DNA of 64,000 bases from Pezicula radicicola. Its lineage: Eukaryota > Ascomycota > Leotiomycetes > Helotiales > Dermateaceae. Shown piece by piece: positions 57,449 to 64,000 of this stretch. The notes below the pieces were generated by a model, which was given only the letters and a program-made list of their open reading frames with translations, made no database searches and had not been told where the DNA came from. Every line of letters starts with the position of its first letter. Position 1 is the first letter of the stretch. The DNA is taken from the NCBI GenBank assembly GCA_003008705.1, contig PDUO01000019.1, forward strand, positions 492,552 through 556,551, read 5' to 3'. Both the position numbers and the translations under genes were made by a program.

Positions 57449-59870
57449 TCAGATTCTCAAAGAATAAGGACTTTCCCTACCATCATTGCTTTCAAAATGG
57501 CTCATGGAACCACCAACACCATTAGCACCACCTTCTATTCCACCACTGCCACTCTGATTCGAGAAGCTCCGTATACTACCACTCTCGCCTCTCCAGCCAA
57601 ACGTTCCATCATCAACATCATATAGCGGCGCCTGATCTCTGTGAAAGGTGTGCTCTATAGGCGGTGCCTCCCTGGGATATTTTCTCGTTCCCAACATGCC
57701 AGAATCTTCATCGACAACAACTACCATCCAAACACCGACAGCTCCATTACTACCAAGAAGAGGCGTACAATGAACCCAACGACTTCGTCCCTCAGGATCA
57801 TGTTTCGTAACCCAACGCACATTAGCAGTAACACCCCTCCCACTAGCCATCGACTGAATTAATTCATCTTTAACATGAGAATTACCACCAATCCTATCCA
57901 TAAAAGGACTTTGAAGAACCCCAGGAAACCGGAGACCCGAGCTAGCAAACAGAATTCGAAGACTTGGGCACGGACGTACGAGGAGATAGTTATCATATAT
58001 GCCGTCAAGTTTCCCATTTGCTTGTTGTAATTCTTGAGTATCAGGATTCACATCTTGTAGAAGAATGCGTCGTTTGGGCCAATAGTTTCGATTGTGATTT
58101 TCAGTCGTCTCCTCGTATGATTGTCTGTGCATTGTACCACCCCATTTACGAACAGTTTTTAATTCTTCTGCATTGAACATTTCACTAAGTTCTCTAAACT
58201 CATCTTTTAACACTTCATCTTGTTGATGTCCTTTTTCTTTTAACTCTGCTGCTGCAACAACTCGTTTCAAAGACTCCATGTCTGAACACTCCTTGACTAG
58301 GCCTGATACGTCGACTTGGGCACCAATAAAATATTTTATTTTTCCTCGATCATCGTGTAGTGGTGCACACATCAGGAGATTCATGAATGGGGATCCATCG
58401 CGTCGGCTGTAATTCGTTAGCCAGATTCGACGTAAATTTTACGCCTTTGAAAACTAGGGAAAACTCACTAGTTCAGGAACACTTCACAATGTTGTTCGCC
58501 AGCTTCAATTTTCTCTCTGATTCTCTGCACGCTAAAGGGATTGGTCTTCGGTCCTTGAAGAAACCGGCAATTTCGACCGATCACGTAGTTCATGCCATAT
58601 TGTGTTGTACGATAGAACTCTGAAAAGCATTAGCACGTTTTCTTGTAACAAAGCTAATATTTTAAAGCATTGACAGTACCTTCAGATGCGAAGATAATAG
58701 GGTTATCCGGCCGCGAAGGGTCCGTCAAGCAAAAGACTTCAGCAAGCCCTTCCGAAGTCTCTCGTAAATGAGGTGGCAGAGTTCCCGTAATTCGCATCTG
58801 GATAGATACGCTAACAGTACGGAGGTACGTCCAGGTGATATATGCAGGTAAATCTTCACGGGCCAAGACATCAAATGCCTGTCTAGCCCTCGTCTCAAGC
58901 TGTGCATTATTAGAAGATTCGATCGTCTTGTCTGTAAAGTGAAACCTTGGGAGAGGTTCAAGAGCCTCGGCGATAGCATTTGAGTAAGTGATTGCCTTCA
59001 GAGCTTTGACGGCGTCGAGGTAATAGACAAGTACGGGTATTGAACTAGGTCTGTGGGTGCTTAAGAAAAGGGTGAATCGTAAGAGGAGAGCTGAATCGGC
59101 AAATATAACTCTGAGGTGTTCTGTGGAAAAAAGTTGTTCAGATCTCTTTTCGAGGGAATAGTTTGTGCCTTTGCTTTTGTGTGGTACGACTAATTCGAAA
59201 GAGCCTGGCTTTATGTCTTCATCCGCTAACGGCTCTAATTGATCGTCGTCTGGTGGTCCCTTCGTTTGCAATGCTGGCAGAGATGATGCAGTTGTCGCGT
59301 ATGAGGAATGCTTAGAGGTGACCAAGGTGTCCATTTGCGACGTGCTAGAGGAAGTATAGTCAAGTATGTTGGAACTCTCGTCCTGCTCCTGTTGTGCCTC
59401 TGCCCAATTTTCGGCTTGATTCGTTCTAGACGTGCTTCTGCGGCGAAATTAGTTTCTGTAGAGTTCCAAACAAGACATTAAAATTACCTTGAGGGTGCTA
59501 AACCTGCACTGGGGGAGTTTACATTTGCAACTTCTTTTGGAGGTAGTGGTGGTGGAATGTCATCAATCCACAACGATGGTTCTGACTTGCCGCGAAACAG
59601 CCCATCCGCAATCTTCCAAGCAGTTAGAGGAACGTACTCCGGCAAACAAGGCACTTCAGTAGATTTATGGACCTCGTCTGCCTCCCTTACAGCCAACGCT
59701 AGATTGAAGATGGATTTGATTGGATTCATGGTCAAAGGTGGCACTTTTCCATTTCGATCCATACGGTTCCGAATTTTGTTCATCTCGGATACGCAAATCT
59801 CTAGATAAGCGGAGTAGATATAGATTTGCGGAGTTTGTGTGTGACCCAAGGTTGGAAAAGATAATTGCAA
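57449..59870 (-). CDS. RGS-LOV blue-light photoreceptor, BcLOV4-like
   Basis: Exons 59870-59488, 59437-58680, 58619-58469 and 58406-57449 join in frame to 749 residues; internal ATGs could give a shorter form. Residues about 228-360 form an RGS-like helical domain (SEQLFSTEHLRVIFADSALL). The LOV domain follows: NPIIFASEEFYRTTQYGMNYVIG, then GRNCRFLQG with the flavin-adduct Cys near residue 398, VQRIREKIEAGEQHCEVFLNYRRDG, and KIKYFIGAQVDVSG. The C-terminal region is polar with Gly/Ser-rich ends. Such RGS-LOV proteins are known from Botrytis (BcLOV4), where blue light drives binding to plasma membrane lipids. This one probably links light to G-protein signalling. Confidence 0.92.
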
Positions 59871-61049
59871 ATACTGATTTGAAGATGTGATGGGGTTCGA
59901 ATATCAACAACGTAAAGTGACAATTTTGAGAAAGGTGAGGGGGAGAGAAAAGCTGTTGCAAACTTGCATGTGCACAACACAGACTATAAACAACTAGTGC
60001 AAATGAGGAGAAACTGGGACAGGCTGGTAATCAATAACCTACTCAAGAGTATGAATGCGTATTCCCCGAATCCGAAACGGATCCGATTTGCATGAAAGGT
60101 CTTGTGCCTCTCAAAGGCAGTTGTGAATAACTCCCATGAGATTCTGACGCGTTTTGGGCTTCTGTTTACCCCTCGTTATCACACTGCATAGACGAGAACT
60201 TGGGTAAGGGGAGGGAAACTGAGAAACTGCAGTTGCAACTTGCAAATATGCAAGTACCTGTGAACTTTGAACATCGCTACCAGAAAACATGAGCAATTAG
60301 AGTTCTCAGCCTCGCATTTGCCGTGCTGTAGGAGCCCTGTCTATCGCCAAAGGTTGAGTTTCCATCATCGTATGTACGTGCGCGTCCAGCGCTGAATGCT
60401 CCATAATCAAAAAAATAATGCCCCACACTTTCTATTCTACGGATCACAGTTAGAGTATATTGTAGATTGGCTTGGGAGATTTTGGTCAATCTGAGTTTAT
60501 CTTCTCTTGAGTTCGGGATGCCTTTTAAAATTAAATCCGAATTAAAATATTATTCTGGACCAAAGTCTTATGGCCAAACAAACAACCTTTAACGAGAGAT
60601 CATCCAACTAAACATACGAAAGTAGCTAGAGTGGTTGGTCTAATTATCCTTGAATAAATGGCCACAATCAGGACACGAAGGGGTTTATTTAGCCTTGCAT
60701 GTGCCGAAGTACCTGTCATACATTATATCTCTATTGGAGGCAGAGAAATGATTTTATAACCCCTAATATAGGATATAATAAAAAATTTACCTATATATGG
60801 TTCGACTTTTTACTAATCACCTACCTGAGGCCTAATATAAGGCATTTAGGCATTTATATACGGGATACGAAATATTTGGCTAAGAAAAGCTTGGTAAGAA
60901 GAGTGGACCGCTTGTCTTAGTTGCCCTGCCATAGGGTCGATTCAGCTTCGATTACTGTCCCCCTGTAACATGTAATCTGATCGGCTAGTGGCTTTTATTT
61001 GCTCACAGCGCACATAATTCGTAACCGCTAGAAGAATTGCCGAAACCTT
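59871..61049. other. Photoreceptor promoter and AT-rich flank
   Basis: About 1.2 kb without a supported gene. The first 700 bp hold the promoter and leader of the photoreceptor gene. AT content rises to the right, towards the transposon. Confidence 0.5.
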
Positions 61050-62291
61050 ACGACCCTACCCGCACAAGTCTGTGCGCCACAGGCTCTTACCCACCAAAAA
61101 CACCACCAAAATGACCACAACTCCACCCCCTCCTATTCTAGAACCAGGCTATGAAATTACAACAAAACACAAAGAAGCTATATACCAATTATATAGCTTT
61201 GCAAAGATATCATCTAGAGATCTATAGCTACAATATAACCTTAGGGAATCGACAATTCGAAAAGTTCTAAATTATGATAAACCAGAGCGAGCGTACCCGA
61301 ACCGAATAGGAGTACTACGTCTATTAAGTAACCTCAAAATCCATTAAATCATCGAATATATTACTAGTTCTTAGGAGCATCGAATCCTTAACTATGTACA
61401 ATTATATGATGAGTTAGACTTAGGTTATAGCCCAAGTATACTTAAACGGCGGCTTAAACAATACGGATACCATCGATGTATTGTATACCAGAAACCCTAC
61501 CTTATATAAGCTCAAGTAATACAACGACTTCTTTAGGGGCTTAAACATATATTCTGGCGGAAAGAGAAGGAGTGGAGGAAGCTTCTATGGTTAGATGAAG
61601 TTATATTCTTAGTTGGTGGTCGAACAGTAAAGTAAAGGGTATCGAGGAATAAAACAGAACGATTTTATAACAACTATATACAATACTAATTTCATCGAGG
61701 CCATATAATACCTGTGAATACTTAGGGAGCTATTAGATATAACTATAAGAGCCCATTAGTCTTCCTTAATGGATCTAGTAAGAAGGGAGCCTTTATACAA
61801 GTCGATTACAAATCATAAGTGTTGTCACTATATATAATCTTTATTCTTGACGAATTTACAATATATATATATACCCGAGGGATGGAGCCTTTGTTTATAG
61901 AGGATAGGAACTCTGTATATGGCCATAAGTCGAAAAACAATTACTATATACAATTCCGTACAAAGAATGGTATTATATTAATGCCTCATCCTTCTACAAG
62001 CCCAGATATAAACCCTATTAAGAAGTGCTAGCGGTATATTAAGCAGGCTCTTTATAGACGAAGGAAACAACCAACAACTAAAGAGTAAATAAGGGTTGCT
62101 GTAACAGAGGAATAGGATCGAATTCCATAGGAATGGATAAATAAGCTAATTGATAAGCAAGAGCATTTAGTTCATGTATTAGTAGAGTGTTCTGGCTGGT
62201 CTACTCCTAATTAAATAGAGGTTATTGCATTTTGGTGATGTTTTCAGTGGGTGAGAGCCTGTAGCGCACAGACTTGTGCGGGTAGGGTCGT
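61050..62291 (+). mobile_element. Tc1/mariner-type DNA transposon, complete but decayed
   Basis: The element is bounded by inverted repeats of about 46 bp. The left begins ACGACCCTACCCGCACAAGT and the right end, read inward, begins with the same 20 bases; two mismatches lie further in. Flanking sequence has T/TA at both ends, in keeping with TA insertion, although the exact duplication is blurred by one base. It encloses one transposase gene (listed separately) and little else, as expected for a full-length 1.2-kb element. Confidence 0.88.
61111..62214 (+). pseudogene. Tc1/mariner transposase, inactivated by nonsense codons only
   Basis: From the ATG at 61111 to the TAA at 62212-62214 one frame of 368 codons runs without any frameshift. 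I count 13 internal stops: seven TAG and six TAA, and no TGA. The catalytic triad region is still readable: LWLDEVIFLVGGR (first Asp), EPLFIEDRNSVYGHK (second Asp) and MPHPSTSPDINPIKKC (third Asp), the latter two 33 residues apart by my count. An N-terminal helix-turn-helix DNA-binding region precedes them. Stops of TAR type at places where Gln or Trp codons are expected indicate C-to-T and G-to-A transitions, that is RIP. Confidence 0.9.
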
Positions 62292-62793
62292 TACTAAACC
62301 GTACTAACCCGTAAGAAAAGGCCTTACTATAAATCGTTAAAGAATTCTGCATTGATTGTTAATATTCTCCAGAATATTAGAAAAGTAGGATTTTTTTACG
62401 TGGGCAACTCTATAAAAGTAGCATAAACAACTAATTACCGTTACAGCCTTCTAACCCTTGTTTTGAATTGCTTTGCTGCCCTCTAAGAATGAGAGGGGTC
62501 AAAGGTCGGGGAAAGACCCTCAACGACATCGAGGGTTCCCTGATACGGTATCTCGCGTATCTACGCCTTATACAAATTAATACTCGACAGAGATAGTCCC
62601 ATTGTTCCTAATAGATAGACTAGTTGAAAAATAAGCGAGGAGTAAAATTTCTTGAGGGCAGTTTTAGCATTTCTGCCGTGATAGTAATAAATGAATGTTG
62701 AACGAAACGATATTTTGGGGAGCAATATGGCAGCAAAGGTGTTGTATTCTATGCGGAAGGCTGAGTATCGAAATGAACTTAATTATAAGGAAC
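62292..62793. other. AT-rich spacer between transposon and LTR
   Basis: About 500 bp with no supported gene or repeat. A short GC-richer patch occurs at 62480-62560. Confidence 0.5.
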
Positions 62794-63324
62794 TGTGACG
62801 ACACATTCGCCAATTACCGAATTGACTAATTTATAACGTCGAATTAGTCAACTTGCTCCAATTAAAATAAAGATATATTAAAATAGGAAATTAAAAATAA
62901 TAAGAGATAACTACCTATTCTGTAGACCCTTAGAGTGTTTTGAAATCTAAAATTATCCTTCGAAATTAACTTAAACATAGGCTTAAATATAGGCTTAAAT
63001 ATATGCTTGATATAAAGTCAAATATAAGGTCAAATATCCCTTCCCATAACTATTAGCTAGCTCGGCAGGGATTCAGCACTCTACTCATTTACAATCGCTT
63101 AACGCGTCTTAAAAGTAATTAAAAGAAATTTACTAGCTAGAACTACTCTGTTTGATCGATATCTTAGTGTACCAGTGCACGTCCCTATGGCCCAAGCGCC
63201 CAGCTAATATTCATGGGAAGGGCTACCGAATTGACCAACATATAACGAATTCGTATATCTTGCCTAAATTAGTCAATTCATCGCCGAATTAACTAATTAG
63301 ATTATTGACGAGCGCGTCGTTACA
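62794..63324. mobile_element. Solo LTR of a Ty3/gypsy-like retrotransposon
   Basis: A 531-bp AT-rich unit begins TGTGACGACAC and ends GTCGTTACA, the TG..CA ends and TGTnACG/CGTTACA termini common to gypsy LTRs. It is flanked by 4-bp direct repeats GAAC at 62790-62793 and 63325-63328. Sub-terminal inverted similarity (ACCGAATTGAC and variants) occurs at both ends. No internal gag or pol sequence follows. The core shares about 120 bp with the fragment at 39740-39860. Confidence 0.75.
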
Positions 63325-64000
63325 GAACAATCTTATGACTACCGGTATTCCGTATATCGAACAATGAATGTGATAGTAATATTGAGCCTTTGTGAACGGG
63401 CTAGCGTACATGATCTGATTGTGCAAGTAGAATACAACTTAAATAACGAGAACAGAGGACCAAGTAAATACTACGTTTTATTCACCATCACAGCTGATAT
63501 TCAAATTGTACAACATTAACATACCCAAGAGAATGTTTCTAGATGTTACGGCCTATGTTGTAAATTGAACTATAAGTCAAAACAGAACAGTAGTCACTCC
63601 ATAAGCAGGACTTTGGAATCGCGTCTGAGTAATTTCCCGCAAACACTTCAATAACTGAATCACAATATCTGAATCTTTATTGCCACCACAATTCAATGTT
63701 TTTTCTTCAAAGGCTATAAAACGGTGCCTCGACCTCGAGTCTCCGTGTCAAATTTCCACCGCAACAAGCCAACAATAGACTATTGGTAGCAAAGCATTAC
63801 TAAAAAGACTTCGCTCAACGCAACTATTACCACTTCGAAAATTTCGAGAAAGAATAAAGGGTACAGAACATTATAACGACACTTCTCAGTCTCTTGTACG
63901 TAACTTCACGCCCTCGAATAGCAAAAGGGATTTGAACTAATAGGTCTTTAAGGTCAACCAACATAAGCCAAAGTTACCAAAATTCTCACTTAAACCGAAC
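63325..64000. other. Right-end flank, nothing recognised
   Basis: About 675 bp with no recognisable gene or repeat; any gene at the window edge cannot be identified. Confidence 0.5.

Overview
This window is nuclear DNA from a filamentous ascomycete, most likely a member of the Leotiomycetes (Helotiales). The evidence is short GT..AG introns of about 45-130 nt, Zn2Cys6 regulators, a PTH11-type receptor, HET and STAND N-terminal domain relics, an RGS-LOV photoreceptor resembling Botrytis BcLOV4, and transposon decay that looks like repeat-induced point mutation (RIP). No CRISPR array, operon, rRNA gene or convincing tRNA gene is visible. Exon borders were set by hand from splice signals and reading-frame continuity.

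Layout. 1-6.7 kb: a transposon-like inverted repeat, one intact conserved hypothetical gene, a decayed APH-type kinase, a DUF7770-like gene with an in-frame stop, a RidA-family gene and a dehydrogenase tail relic. 6.7-19.4 kb: a carbohydrate-oriented group made of a zinc alcohol dehydrogenase, a Zn2Cys6 regulator, a GH3 beta-glucosidase transcribed divergently from it, and two MFS sugar transporters. 21.8-28.8 kb: an MDR oxidoreductase, mitochondrial lipoyl synthase and a nucleoside-hydrolase-like protein. 30.9-42.4 kb: a STAND N-terminal relic, a secreted GH3 enzyme with a PA14 domain, a Kelch pseudogene facing a PTH11-like receptor, a belt of small DNA transposons, and a secreted GH28 rhamnogalacturonan hydrolase. 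44.5-51.2 kb: a secreted intradiol-dioxygenase-like protein, a MOSC (mARC-like) protein, a small secreted protein, and the housekeeping pair Rogdi/RAV2 and POP7 sharing a promoter. 52.8-59.9 kb: a HET remnant facing a second broken APH kinase, two small cysteine-containing proteins, and the RGS-LOV photoreceptor. 61-63.3 kb: a complete but nonsense-riddled Tc1/mariner element and a solo LTR.

How the genes fit together. The 6.7-19.4 kb block could import a sugar or glycoside (two MFS carriers), hydrolyse it inside the cell (GH3 without a signal peptide) and be controlled by the adjacent Zn2Cys6 factor. The secreted GH3 and GH28 enzymes add outside attack on plant cell wall material. This suggests a saprotroph or plant-associated fungus. 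Decay marks several of these genes: the GH3 gene carries a one-base frameshift, and the dehydrogenase and the regulator appear to have lost their 3' ends at one shared breakpoint, so the cluster may be degenerating.
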